In this document: positions 16,901-25,571 of the stretch, in pieces
Numbering within the stretch: position 1 is the first letter of the stretch
Layout of the letters: each line of letters opens with the position of its first letter
DNA from: Clostridiales bacterium DTU069
GTDB lineage: Bacteria; Bacillota; Clostridia; DSM-8532
Assembly (NCBI GenBank): GCA_001512485.1
Contig: LFRV01000058.1
Location: 8,792 to 55,282 of the forward strand
Direction of reading: 5' to 3'
DNA: 46,491 nucleotides
The notes under the pieces: model-generated
What the model was told of the DNA's origin: nothing
What the model saw: only the letters and a program-made list of their open reading frames with translations
The model's database searches: none
Program-made: the position numbers and the translations under genes

Positions 16901-17436
16901 GGGAAAGCGGGAAGTCCAATTACCTGCCCGGCGGCGTGCTGTATTTCAAAATTGATGACCCGGTTATAAAGAGAAGCGGTAGTATGTCGCCGGAGGATAT
17001 TGAAAAAGCAATTTTGAAAAAACTGAAAATGAACGGGCTTCTTCTGGCCGATGTAAAGCTTATAAAGGAAATGGACCGGGCGATTGAAGGCAATTCGATG
17101 ATAATACCGGCTTCAATAAATAAAGCGGGAGCTCTTGGAAGGAATACATCGACAGCTACGATGGACCAGTTTATTTTACTCAGAAGGCATGTGAAAAAAC
17201 TGCTGAGGGATATATGCAATGAGATAATGAAAGGAAATGTTTCAATTAAACCATACAAGATGAAGAAAGATACCTCATGCAAATACTGCGGCTTTTTGCC
17301 TGTATGCCAGTTTGACAGTTCCCTGAAGGAAAATTCGTTCAGATTCCTTCAGGATATCGATTCGAAAAGCGTATGGAGCATTATTGAGCGTGAAAACCGG
17401 AAACAGGCTTTTGAACCTGATCAAAGGCATTTGTGA
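13984..17436 (+). CDS. addB: ATP-dependent nuclease subunit AddB
   Basis: A 1150-residue AddB, full length. Walker A GRAGSGKT lies at the N-terminus. The C-terminal RecB-type nuclease holds GRIDRIDAY...IVDYKSG. The iron-sulphur staple of AddB nucleases is complete: Cys784 (SSCPFAFF), Cys1099, Cys1102 and Cys1108 (CKYCGFLPVC). With AddA it processes double-strand breaks and recognises Chi. ATG 13984 matches the family start (MSLRIIYGRAGSGKT); a GTG at 13972 is in frame but has poor ribosome binding site spacing. addA follows after 216 bp, more than the usual tight coupling. Confidence 0.95.
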   Translation: MSLRIIYGRAGSGKTRFCLNDIKSRLDAGGTRPLLLLVPEQFTYQAEKDLIKVLGMGGILKAEVLSFRRLAFRVFNETGGITYPHVHPAGKNMILYRILDKLRNNLNVFSGSSRREGFVNTLSNLITEFKRYKVTPDALLNVCSGFDEKNPLKEKLSEIALVYDLFNTTVAQRYKDPDDDLTIAARNIARCDIYAGSEIWIDGFSGFTPQEYAVIEQLMKKAKRVNICLCTDCLADDGVLDKTGVFSPIKASYARLEKIAKQNGIEIEPAVYLKHIYRFAPDGELSHLEQYLYAYPYKQYKGKTQSISLFYSVNIYSEIEECSRDIIRLCRDRGFRYRDIAVITGNLSGYEKMIEVIFSEYEIPCYIDRKVDIANHPLVRMILSMLDIFIENWSYESVFSYLKTGLTGIDRNRIDRLENYVLACGIKGKRWTDDNKWNMIPELVPDETGVEPVSEMLEDVNNTRDMVVNPLKEFRWKTKGRRKASEFCSSLYDFLCELGVPERIEQSIEKFRKDGDLNTANEYSQVWNIVMDVLDQTVEVMGDETFGIERFSSILKIGFGEYKIGLIPPSLDQVLVGSIERSRSHEIKALYILGANDGVFPPADIAEGVLSDQERNTLNDAGIELAGDSRKRAFEGQYMIYRTLTSSAEFIRISWPVADNEGRALRPSIIISRIKKLFPDITETSNVIPEADDDMKLLTGRLPAFRQMIMMLRQKADGRDISPIWSEAYRWFFADSEYREKCLAVRVAFQYRNIAQSISRDRIGSLYGRQLNSSVSRLEKYSSCPFAFFVQYGLGARERKVYALRPPDIGTFMHAVIERFSKLVSESGISWRDFDFDWCTARVSEIVDNMLREMRGSGIAGSKRYSALTSRLKRVISRAVWIMARHIQCGGFNPVEYEAYFGEGGKYPPIIIELDSGEKVFLTGRIDRIDAYESEKGTYVRIVDYKSGSREFRLSDVFYGLQIQLVTYLDAIWESGKSNYLPGGVLYFKIDDPVIKRSGSMSPEDIEKAILKKLKMNGLLLADVKLIKEMDRAIEGNSMIIPASINKAGALGRNTSTATMDQFILLRRHVKKLLRDICNEIMKGNVSIKPYKMKKDTSCKYCGFLPVCQFDSSLKENSFRFLQDIDSKSVWSIIERENRKQAFEPDQRHL

Positions 17437-17502
17437 TGTAACCTTAATAAAAATCCGCTGTAAAATATATAGTGACAAGCTTTAATACATACTGGCAATA
17501 TA

Positions 17503-17530
17503 TTGTACAGCGGAACTCAAAGTATATAAC
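17503..17530 (+). promoter_or_regulatory. Possible promoter of addA
   Basis: TTGTAC at 17503-17508, a 16-bp spacer, and TATAAC at 17525-17530, in the 216-bp gap before addA. Both boxes are imperfect. The TTGTAC also resembles the TTGTACA core of the dispersed repeat, so this call is weak. Confidence 0.3.
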
Positions 17531-17544
17531 ATCGCAAATGCCAT

Positions 17545-17576
17545 GATCTGCTTTAAGATAGATCTGCTTTAAGATA
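17545..17576 (+). repeat. Perfect 16-bp tandem duplication upstream of addA
   Basis: GATCTGCTTTAAGATA occurs twice in direct succession (17545-17560 and 17561-17576) with no mismatch. It lies 77 bp before the addA start. It is either a slippage duplication or a paired binding site. Confidence 0.8.
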
Positions 17577-17652
17577 TATCACGGCAGACAGGATTAATTT
17601 GGTTTTTTGGTTATGGTGTAAAATTTTAGGTTATAAGGGAATGGTCTTATTA

Positions 17653-20600
17653 ATGGATAGCGGCAGGAACTGGACAGCGGAACAAAAAGAAGCAATAACC
17701 GAACAAGGCTGCGATATACTCGTTTCAGCGGCCGCGGGAGCGGGTAAGACGGCGGTCCTTGTTGAGAGGATTATCAATAAAATAACTGATCCCGATAACC
17801 CTGTCGATATAGACAGGCTGCTTGTAATGACCTTTACAAACGCGGCAGCGTCCGAAATGCGGGAAAGGATTGCCGGCGCTATTACCGAAAGGCTTGAATC
17901 GACTCCCGGCTCGCAAAATATCCTGCGGCAGCTTACGCTGCTTGATAATGCGACCATTACGACGATTCATTCTTTCTGCGTTGACGTGATTCGCTCAAAT
18001 TTCCAGCTTATCGGCATTGATCCCAACTTCAGGGTCGCCGATGAAACAGAAAGCCGGTTAATTAAGCTTGAAGCATTAAATGACGTATTTGAAGAGCAAT
18101 ACGAGAACGAAAATCCAAACTTTTACGAGCTGCTCGAATGTTACGGCGGGAACAGGGATGATCAGGCTCTCCAGGACTTGGTTTTAGACCTGTATGATTT
18201 TATGCGCAGCATTCCATGGCCTGAAGAGTGGCTGGACAGGATGTGCGGCATGCTGGATATCGCTGACGGAACGGACTTTTCACAGACATCGTGGGGGAAA
18301 GTAATTCTTCATTCGGTGAAACTTGAACTTGAAGGGATTCTGAAAATGATTGGCCAGGCGCTCGAACTCACCGGTGCAGGTTATGCCCGGGAAGGGAATG
18401 ATACTGGCGTTTCACGCGGCCTGGATAAATATTATGACATATGCATCGAAGATTATAAGAATATATCGTCAATCCTCGGTTATATAAAAAACGAAGACAT
18501 AAAGTGGGACGACGTTTACGGCCAGCTTAGGGGAATTTCGTTCAAGGCGCTGCCCCGCGCGGGTAAGGATACCGACACGGAAAAACGGGAGAAAATAAAG
18601 AAATTAAGGAATGATGCCAGGGCGGGAATAAAAAAACTGCGCGAAAAGGTCATTACGGCCTTATCGGATGAAATTGCGTCCGACCTGAAAATGGTATACC
18701 CGAAAATAAAAACGCTCTGCGGCCTTGTAAACATGCTTTCGGAAAAATACGCGCAGAAAAAAGCCCGAAGGACGCTGGTCGATTTCAATGATCTCGAGCA
18801 TTTCTGTCTTGAAATACTGTCGCAAAAAACCGCTGACGGTACGCTTAAACCGTCCGAAACCGCGCTGAACTACAGGGAAAAGTTCTCTGAAATACTTGTT
18901 GATGAATACCAGGACAGCAATCTCGTCCAGGAAATCATAATCAACATGATATCGGGAAAGGGAGAAAAAGGACCGAACGTGTTTATGGTAGGAGACGTAA
19001 AGCAGAGCATTTACCGTTTCAGGCAGGCAAAGCCAGAGCTCTTTCTCCGGAAGTACAATACGTATTCAATGGAAAAAGGCAGCCCTTCCAGGAAAATACT
19101 TCTTTATAAGAATTTCAGGAGCCGCTCTGAAATATTGGACGCGGTTAACTTTATATTCAAGCAGGTAATGTCGGTTGAGGCGGGAGAAATTGATTATACC
19201 GATGCGGAGCGTTTAAACTGCGGGGCGGTTTTTCCGGGATATGACGAAAAAGACATTACTGCCGGAGGCAAAACCGAACTTCACCTGTTTATCGGCGGCA
19301 GCGGCAGCGACGCTATTGATGACGGCAAACACGATACTGATGAAGAAAAAAAGGATGAAGACGGCGAGCCGGAAAACAACGAGATTCTTGACAATATACA
19401 GTATGAAGCAAGGCTTACGGGGCAAAGAATCATTAATTTAATGAAACCGGATGAAAACGGGAGATATTTCTGCGTTTTGGACCGCGCGGACGGAAAATAC
19501 CGGAAAGTCAGGTACCGTGATATCGTGATACTTCTGCGTACGACAAAGAACTGGGCGGAAGTCTTTGTCAACGAATTATCGATGATGGGCATACCTGTTT
19601 TTGCCGATACCGGGACCGGTTTTTTTAAAACAGTGGAAATCCTTGTCATGATGTCGCTTCTCCAGGTTATTGACAATCCGCTGCAGGATATTCCGCTGCT
19701 TTCGGTGCTTCGTTCGCCGATAGGCGGTTTTACGACAGATGAGCTTGTAGATGTAAGGCTTGCCGCGAAGAAGAAGCCTTTGTTTGAAGCGCTGCAGGTA
19801 CTGGCTCAAAGCGGCCATGGAGAAACGGCGCGAAAGGCGCTGGAGTTTGTTCAAAAACTGAACAGGTACAGGGAAATGGCCCAATACATGCCTGCGGATA
19901 AATTAATTTGGCGGCTGTATACCGAAACGGGCTACTATGGAATGGTAGCCGCGATGCCTTCCGGGGAGCAGCGCCAGGCAAACCTCAGGCTGTTGTTCGA
20001 ATACGCGCGCCGGTTCGAAGAAACAAGTTATAAGGGTTTGTTTAACTTTATAAATTTCATAGATAAAATAAAAAGCAGCAGAAGCGACTTCGGAAGCGCG
20101 AAAATACTGGGCGAGAATGAGAATGTCGTCCGTATTATGAGCATCCATAAAAGCAAGGGGCTTGAATTTCCGGTTGTGATAGCAGCGGGCTGCGGGAAGA
20201 GGTTCAATCTCCAGGATGTTAATAAAAACATTCTCCTGCAACAGGAACTTGGTTTCGGTCCTGAAGCGGTAGATGCAAATACCAGGCTTTCGTGGCCTAC
20301 GGCGGCGAAGATTGCAATTAGGGATAAGCTCAGGGCGGAAACGCTTTCCGAAGAAATGCGCATCCTGTATGTTGCGCTTACGAGGGCACGCGAGAAGCTT
20401 ATAATTACCGGCACAGTGAGCAATATTGAGCAGGCGGCGGAAAAATGGACGGATATCGCCCGGGTTCGTGAAAACAGGCTATCCGGCTATGATATGCTGA
20501 AAGCCTCAAGCTTTCTTGACTGGATCTGTCCCGCGCTGATAAGGCATAAAAATTGTGCCGGTTTCAGGGAAAGCATCGGATGTACCGGCGATTTCCATAC

Positions 20601-21450
20601 AAAATTGATAGATGACCCTTCAGGATGGCTGATAAAATTGTGGGATAGATCCGATATTGAGAGCATCACGATTTTGGAGGAGCGTAGTGAATCGGAATTC
20701 ATAAAATGGCTTGACAGCCTCGAGCGGGAAGAAAGCATTCCGGGACAGGCCGAAGAGGTATCAAGAAGGTTAAGCTGGGAATATCCTTATTCAAAAATTT
20801 CAAAAGTTCCTGCCAAGGTTTCGGTGACCGAGCTTAAGAGGAGGTTCAACACCGCCGTTTCGGAGGATACGCGTCCTATTCCGGAATATCTTCCGTCGCT
20901 GAATAAAAAGCCTGTTTTCTTAATGAAAAAAAAGGGTCTCAGCGCCGCGGAAAAAGGGATCGCACTTCATTTCGCAATGCAGCATCTTGATTATTACGAC
21001 AGCGATATTGAATCGCAGATTGAATCAATGGTTAAAAAGGATTTATTAACGCCGCAGCAGGCGCAAAGCATTGACACCGATAAGATCCGCCGATTTCTTT
21101 CATCGCCTGTCGGCTTAAGGATGCTTGCTTCGGCAAAAATATACCGCGAAGTACCGTTCAATATTGAAATACCGTGCCATGAGCTTTATCCTGAAATAGA
21201 TAAAGATCCGTTCAGAAGCGAAACTATTCTTCTGCAGGGAATAATCGATTGTTATTTTGAAGAAACGGACGGAATTGTCCTGGTTGACTACAAGACCGAT
21301 TACGTTACGTTAGATATGCTTGAAACGATAAAAGAAAGGTACCGAGTACAGATTCATTATTACGCAAGGGCGCTTGAGATGCTGACCGGGAAGAATGTAA
21401 AGGAGAAATATATATATCTTTTCCATATGGATAAGCTTCTTGACATATAA
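17653..21450 (+). CDS. addA: ATP-dependent helicase/nuclease subunit AddA
   Basis: A 1265-residue UvrD-family helicase with a RecB-type nuclease domain, full length for AddA. Visible motifs: Walker A with Lys32 (AAAGAGKTAVLVERI), TFTNAAASEMRERI, TTIHSFC, Walker B LVDEYQDSN, VGDVKQSIYRFRQA, MSIHKSKGLEFPVV and LYVALTRAREKLI. The C-terminal nuclease shows KGIALHFAMQHL, LLQGIIDCYF and VLVDYKTDYV. It supplies the 3'-5' motor and one nuclease site of AddAB. ATG 17653 (MDSGRNWTAEQ) fits the family; upstream in-frame starts at 17599 and 17641 lack good ribosome binding sites. Confidence 0.95.
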   Translation: MDSGRNWTAEQKEAITEQGCDILVSAAAGAGKTAVLVERIINKITDPDNPVDIDRLLVMTFTNAAASEMRERIAGAITERLESTPGSQNILRQLTLLDNATITTIHSFCVDVIRSNFQLIGIDPNFRVADETESRLIKLEALNDVFEEQYENENPNFYELLECYGGNRDDQALQDLVLDLYDFMRSIPWPEEWLDRMCGMLDIADGTDFSQTSWGKVILHSVKLELEGILKMIGQALELTGAGYAREGNDTGVSRGLDKYYDICIEDYKNISSILGYIKNEDIKWDDVYGQLRGISFKALPRAGKDTDTEKREKIKKLRNDARAGIKKLREKVITALSDEIASDLKMVYPKIKTLCGLVNMLSEKYAQKKARRTLVDFNDLEHFCLEILSQKTADGTLKPSETALNYREKFSEILVDEYQDSNLVQEIIINMISGKGEKGPNVFMVGDVKQSIYRFRQAKPELFLRKYNTYSMEKGSPSRKILLYKNFRSRSEILDAVNFIFKQVMSVEAGEIDYTDAERLNCGAVFPGYDEKDITAGGKTELHLFIGGSGSDAIDDGKHDTDEEKKDEDGEPENNEILDNIQYEARLTGQRIINLMKPDENGRYFCVLDRADGKYRKVRYRDIVILLRTTKNWAEVFVNELSMMGIPVFADTGTGFFKTVEILVMMSLLQVIDNPLQDIPLLSVLRSPIGGFTTDELVDVRLAAKKKPLFEALQVLAQSGHGETARKALEFVQKLNRYREMAQYMPADKLIWRLYTETGYYGMVAAMPSGEQRQANLRLLFEYARRFEETSYKGLFNFINFIDKIKSSRSDFGSAKILGENENVVRIMSIHKSKGLEFPVVIAAGCGKRFNLQDVNKNILLQQELGFGPEAVDANTRLSWPTAAKIAIRDKLRAETLSEEMRILYVALTRAREKLIITGTVSNIEQAAEKWTDIARVRENRLSGYDMLKASSFLDWICPALIRHKNCAGFRESIGCTGDFHTKLIDDPSGWLIKLWDRSDIESITILEERSESEFIKWLDSLEREESIPGQAEEVSRRLSWEYPYSKISKVPAKVSVTELKRRFNTAVSEDTRPIPEYLPSLNKKPVFLMKKKGLSAAEKGIALHFAMQHLDYYDSDIESQIESMVKKDLLTPQQAQSIDTDKIRRFLSSPVGLRMLASAKIYREVPFNIEIPCHELYPEIDKDPFRSETILLQGIIDCYFEETDGIVLVDYKTDYVTLDMLETIKERYRVQIHYYARALEMLTGKNVKEKYIYLFHMDKLLDI

Positions 21451-21641
21451 TTATGCGTCACCTCATATATACAACGCATGACCTGAAATATTACCCGTAT
21501 AATACGGCGGGAACCTGCCGAAATAACCCGATTTTTAAGGTACGGTTTTTTACTGTTATTGGCATAATTCATCTAATTTTCAGGCGTTTATCGATTTTAT
21601 TTCATTACTTAAAAAAGTGACAAAACAAAAAGTAACCCATA

Positions 21642-21670
21642 TTGACAAGAAAAATATAGTATATTATAAT
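21642..21670 (+). promoter_or_regulatory. Consensus sigma-A promoter of the GH51 gene
   Basis: TTGACA at 21642-21647, exactly 17 bp, TATAAT at 21665-21670: both hexamers are perfect consensus. It implies a leader of about 255 nt before the GH51 ATG. Such a strong promoter needs a repressor; see the adjacent palindrome. Confidence 0.85.
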
Positions 21671-21682
21671 AAAAACATAAAA

Positions 21683-21696
21683 TGTGTGCGCACACA
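21683..21696. promoter_or_regulatory. LacI-type operator downstream of the GH51 promoter
   Basis: TGTGTGCGCACACA is a perfect 14-bp palindrome with a central CG, placed about +6 to +20 from the predicted transcription start. A sister site with the same half (TGTGC) sits at the same place in the dhaK promoter. The two LacI-family proteins in this locus are the likely binders. The remaining 21697-21934 is AT-rich leader with no other feature seen. Confidence 0.65.
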
Positions 21697-21934
21697 ATAC
21701 CAAATATTTTTAGGAAAAAACAGAAGTTATCGTACACGAAAGAAAAAATTGAAAAATTTACAATTTGAATCGTTAACGTACACAAAAATGTAAAAAGAAA
21801 AGATCTTACCGGCATTGTAACAGCAAAAGGCAGCAAAAGAGTCACAGAACAACAAAATACTATTGTGTAGTCGGATTTAGTTGTACTCGGCATATACAAG
21901 GGATGCTGACGTATGACTATTAGAAAGGAGCACC

Positions 21935-23470
21935 ATGGAAAGAGCAGAGATATTGGTTGATTTACGTAAAGAATCAGGCATTGTCGATCGCAAATTATTC
22001 GGACATTTCATGGAACATGCATTCGGTAATATTTACGGCGGGATTTATGATCCGGGAAACAAAAATGCCGGTCCGGACGGTCTAAGGGAAGATGTCATTA
22101 AACTGCTGAAAAGAGTGCGACCCTCGATTCTTCGTTATCCTGGAGGAAATTTCGTATCAAACTATCATTGGGAAGACGGTATAGGTCCAAAGGAAAATCG
22201 CAGGGTAATGTTTGATTACGCCTGGCAGGCCGAAGAAAGCAACCAGTTTGGAACAGTTGATTTTATTAATCTGTGCCGTAAGCTTAATGCTGAACCATGT
22301 ATCTGTGTAAATATGGGAACCGGTACTATCGAAGAAGCAATGCACTGGGTTGAATACTGCAATGGCACGGAGAATACATATTATGCGAACCTTCGCAGAC
22401 AGCACGGCTATGAAGAACCCTTCAATGTGAAGTATTGGGGACTGGGCAATGAAGTATACGGCGATTGGCAAATGGGTTACAAAAATGCTGAAGATTATGC
22501 AAAAGCAGCGTTTGAATTCGCAAAAGCAATGCTATGGGTAGACAGCAGCATAAAACTTATAGCTTGCGGGTATGAAAAAAATTCTGACTGGAATACCGTT
22601 GTGGTAAAAAAACTGAATTACCTGATCGACTACGTATCTGCACATCATTATTCTGTGGGTTGGGGAATATTCGACAAGGAAAATTATCTGCAATGCATGT
22701 ACATTTCCGAATATATGCAAAAGCTTACCGATGTTACGGTCGCAGCCATCAGAACCGCAACAAACGATAATAAGAACAGGATAAAGGTTGCCTGGGATGA
22801 ATGGAATATGTATGGCTGGAAAATAGATGGAATAAATGACGACCTTAACTACACGCTGCAGAATGCTATTGTTACTGCATCAGTCCTAAATATGTTTATA
22901 CGAAATTGCAATACGGTAGGCATGGCGAATTACTCAACTTTTTTAAACATTAACGGCGCAATCAGGGTTGATGGCGACGAAGTCGTGTTACGTCCTCAAT
23001 ACCACGTGTTTGACCTTTTAAGCAACAATACGGGAGAAAACTATTATCTCACAGAGGTAGCCAGTAATACCTTTTCTATCGTAGAACCACGGGATCCGAA
23101 GTCAGAAAGAACCAGGCCAAGGCTGAAACTGGATCATATTGACAGTTCTCCGCCTCAAACAGTAGAAGCGAAGTATATAGATGCTGTTGCAACCGGGGAT
23201 AAAGATGGCAGCTTATACATATCGCTTGTCAACAAGCATCCCGATGAGGATATTGATGTAGAGATATATTTTCATGGGAAGGATATCGCGCAAAACGGCA
23301 GTGAAGCTTATGAAATTTACCATGAAGATGTAAAAGCGGCCAATACTGTTTCTGATCCGGAAAATGTCAAGATCAAAAGGGTAGAAGCACCGGTTGTATC
23401 AAATGGATATTGCAATTACCGGGCAAAAAAACACTCAATAAACCTTTTAAAGTTTAAAGTAAGCAAATAA
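21935..23470 (+). CDS. GH51 alpha-L-arabinofuranosidase (intracellular)
   Basis: A 511-residue GH51 enzyme without a signal peptide, so it acts on imported oligosaccharides. Motifs: LFGHFMEHAFGNIYGGIYD, RYPGGNFVSNYHWEDGIGP, the acid/base Glu173 in WGLGNEVYG, and the nucleophile Glu289 in AWDEWNMYG. The C-terminal beta-sandwich ends near residue 510. The family releases terminal L-arabinofuranose from arabinan or arabinoxylan fragments. It has a strong promoter with a LacI-type operator shared with the dhaK operon. No araA/araB/araD is nearby, so use of arabinose itself is not explained by this locus; a related furanoside substrate is possible. Confidence 0.93.
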   Translation: MERAEILVDLRKESGIVDRKLFGHFMEHAFGNIYGGIYDPGNKNAGPDGLREDVIKLLKRVRPSILRYPGGNFVSNYHWEDGIGPKENRRVMFDYAWQAEESNQFGTVDFINLCRKLNAEPCICVNMGTGTIEEAMHWVEYCNGTENTYYANLRRQHGYEEPFNVKYWGLGNEVYGDWQMGYKNAEDYAKAAFEFAKAMLWVDSSIKLIACGYEKNSDWNTVVVKKLNYLIDYVSAHHYSVGWGIFDKENYLQCMYISEYMQKLTDVTVAAIRTATNDNKNRIKVAWDEWNMYGWKIDGINDDLNYTLQNAIVTASVLNMFIRNCNTVGMANYSTFLNINGAIRVDGDEVVLRPQYHVFDLLSNNTGENYYLTEVASNTFSIVEPRDPKSERTRPRLKLDHIDSSPPQTVEAKYIDAVATGDKDGSLYISLVNKHPDEDIDVEIYFHGKDIAQNGSEAYEIYHEDVKAANTVSDPENVKIKRVEAPVVSNGYCNYRAKKHSINLLKFKVSK

Positions 23471-23603
23471 GCTCCTGTTTTGCATTACAGCGAGTTGACC
23501 ACGATACCGTCTTTATTTTACTGATTACCGTACAAAATTGGCAGTAAAACGGATACTGCGGTATTCACAAAATAATTAATAGCTTTGGGGGAGGAAAAGT
23601 TCT

Positions 23604-24400
23604 ATGAAAAAGCTGATCAGAAACATCTCATTCATTCTCGTACTGGCGATGCTGGTGGCCTTGTTTGCCGGATGTTCCGGAAGCAAGACCGGGGATTCTG
23701 CGAACAACGACAGCCAAACGGGAGCGACAACAAACGATCCTGGCAATGGTACTTTGACCAAGCCGTACACAGCCCATGTTATATGCTCGAGATCCATGGA
23801 CGACAAAGGCGATTACGGCTATGTGTTTGGACGTGTACTCACAGAATACCAGGCCGCAAATCCCAATTTCAGTTTCGACTATGAAGTTGTCCAGCAAATG
23901 GATATACCCGGGAAAATCGCACTATTAATTGCATCCGATGATGTGCCGGATTTCTTTGTAACTGAAGCAGGGGGCGCAATGGAAGCAATTATTGAATCCG
24001 GCGGCATAGTTAACATAACATGGAAGAGGCACTTAAGGTTTTAGGATTTGACTATGATGAAATAGTATCAGAGGGAGCAAAGGCTGGAATTGCTGTATTA
24101 AACGACAGACCCTATTACTATCTTCCGACTCGTTATGCAATAAGCGGTGTTTAGTACAACAAGGAGATTTTCAACAAGTATAACTTGAAGCATCCCGAAA
24201 CGTGGGAAGAGTTTGTCGATATTTGTGAAACTCTGAAAAAGAATGGTATACAGCCCATGGCATGCGGCGGAGCTGCACAATGGCCGGTCACCCGCTGGAT
24301 TGTTCTGGCAATGACAATGTACTTCTTTGGGGTCCCAGGGATGATGCGCCGCTGGAGGATGGTTTGCGTACCAGGGATACCCAATGTGGTTTGTTTGCTA
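23604..24400 (+). pseudogene. Broken ABC sugar-binding lipoprotein (extracellular solute-binding protein)
   Basis: It starts with a lipoprotein signal (hydrophobic segment, then lipobox LFAGC) and a Ser/Asn/Thr-rich linker, followed by the start of a family 1 binding protein (VICSRSMDDKGDYGYVFGRVL...DVPDFFVTEAGG). Reading frame is lost near 24015 after GGIVNI. The next frame gives EEALKVLGFDYDE...YYYLPTRYAISGV, a TAG at 24152-24154 where a Trp is expected (GV-W-YNKEIFNKY), then WEEFVDICETLKKNGI and a further shift near 24320. The C-terminal part and both permease genes are missing. It is a clear pseudogene left by decay and deletion. Confidence 0.85.
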
Positions 24401-25416
24401 CGGGTAAGGTTTTGAGGAGGTTTAATGTACCGTTTACTTATATCGAAAACAGCAGAATAACGGATGATGTATTTAAAAACGGGTTCAGGAATTTTATTGC
24501 CGTGTGTGCGGCAGTCAGGGATTTTAATAATACCAGGATACTCCAAATAGCTCCGAGGCCTGCGGCATTTTGGACAGTTATATGCAATGAAGGAGAATTA
24601 TTGGAAAAGTTTGGGATACAGGTTTTTCCCGTTACGCTCGTTGACATAGCAAATAATGTATATAAAGTGCTTGACAGGAAAGACAGTCAATACAAGGTAA
24701 CGTTAAATAAAATAAAAAATGTAATGGACATTTCGAAGGTACCCTATGAGGATGTAGAAAAGCTGGTTGCATTAAAAGTTGTCATCAGCGATTTTTGCAA
24801 AGAATACAAATGCAACAGTGCTGCTATTCAATGCTGGAATGCACTGCAAGACAGCCTGGGAATCATGCCGTGCATGGTCAACGGACTTCTGACTGAAGAG
24901 GGAATACCGGTTGTTTGTGAAATGGATATTCACGGCGCGATAACGGCTGTTTTATTACAAGCTGCGTCGCTGTACTCTTCACCTATATTTTTTGCTGACT
25001 TAACAGTAAGGCACCCGACCAATGACAATGCGGAGCTTTTATGGCACTGCGGCAATTTCCCGCCGTCTCTTGCGAAAGAGAATGCGAAAAAAGAATTGGG
25101 CAGACATTTTATTTTCCCTACACATATGCCTGGCACAGGTGAATGGGAGATTAAGGGCGGCGACATAACCATTTGCCGTTTTGACGGTGACCACGGTGAA
25201 TACAGGCTCTTTGCGGGTGAAGGCAAAGGAACGGAAGGACCGAAAACGAAAGGGACATATGTATGGTTTGAGGTCTCAAATTGGCCGGAATGGGAACGCA
25301 AGTTAGTTGAAGGTCCGTATATTCACCATTGTGCGGGGGTCCACGGCACTGTAGCAGCGGTATTGAAGGAAGTATGCAAATATATCCCCGGGTTGAAGGC
25401 GGATTATGTAGAATAA
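24262..25416 (+). pseudogene. N-terminally truncated L-fucose/L-arabinose isomerase-like protein (COG2407)
   Basis: From about base 24400 the frame encodes a fucose/arabinose-isomerase-like protein: VLRRFNVPFTYIENSRI, RILQIAPRPAAFWTVICNEGELLEKFGIQVFPV, then MVNGLLTEEGIPVVCEMDIHGAITAVLLQAA (Glu/Asp metal region), LLWHCGNFP and HHCAGVHG near the C-terminus. The C-terminal two-thirds look intact, but the first 120-150 residues of the family are replaced by out-of-frame binding-protein sequence. No ribosome binding site precedes the nominal ATG at 24262. The enzyme is probably inactive. The original aldose substrate cannot be told from sequence. Confidence 0.75.
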
Positions 25417-25436
25417 GCCATAACAACCGGACTATT

Positions 25437-25446
25437 CTGCGCGCAG
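25437..25446. promoter_or_regulatory. Short palindrome upstream of first lacI-type gene
   Basis: CTGCGCGCAG is a perfect 10-bp palindrome 125 bp upstream of the TTG start at 25572. It shares the alternating GC core of the TGTGCGCACA operators but not the full half-site. An autoregulatory site is possible, though weakly supported. Confidence 0.25.
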
Positions 25447-25571
25447 TATTACAAGGGTAAAATTGAAAGGTTAATGTAACACGTATTTAATATTTTTGCG
25501 CATTGATAAAAACATTCACATCAATGCCGCATATGCAGCGTACTTCAAAAACTAATATGATAGGGTGATAA

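Noticed and set aside
19213-20423. Several 80-130 codon minus-strand frames inside addA
   Set aside because: They are mirror frames of a strongly conserved helicase gene.
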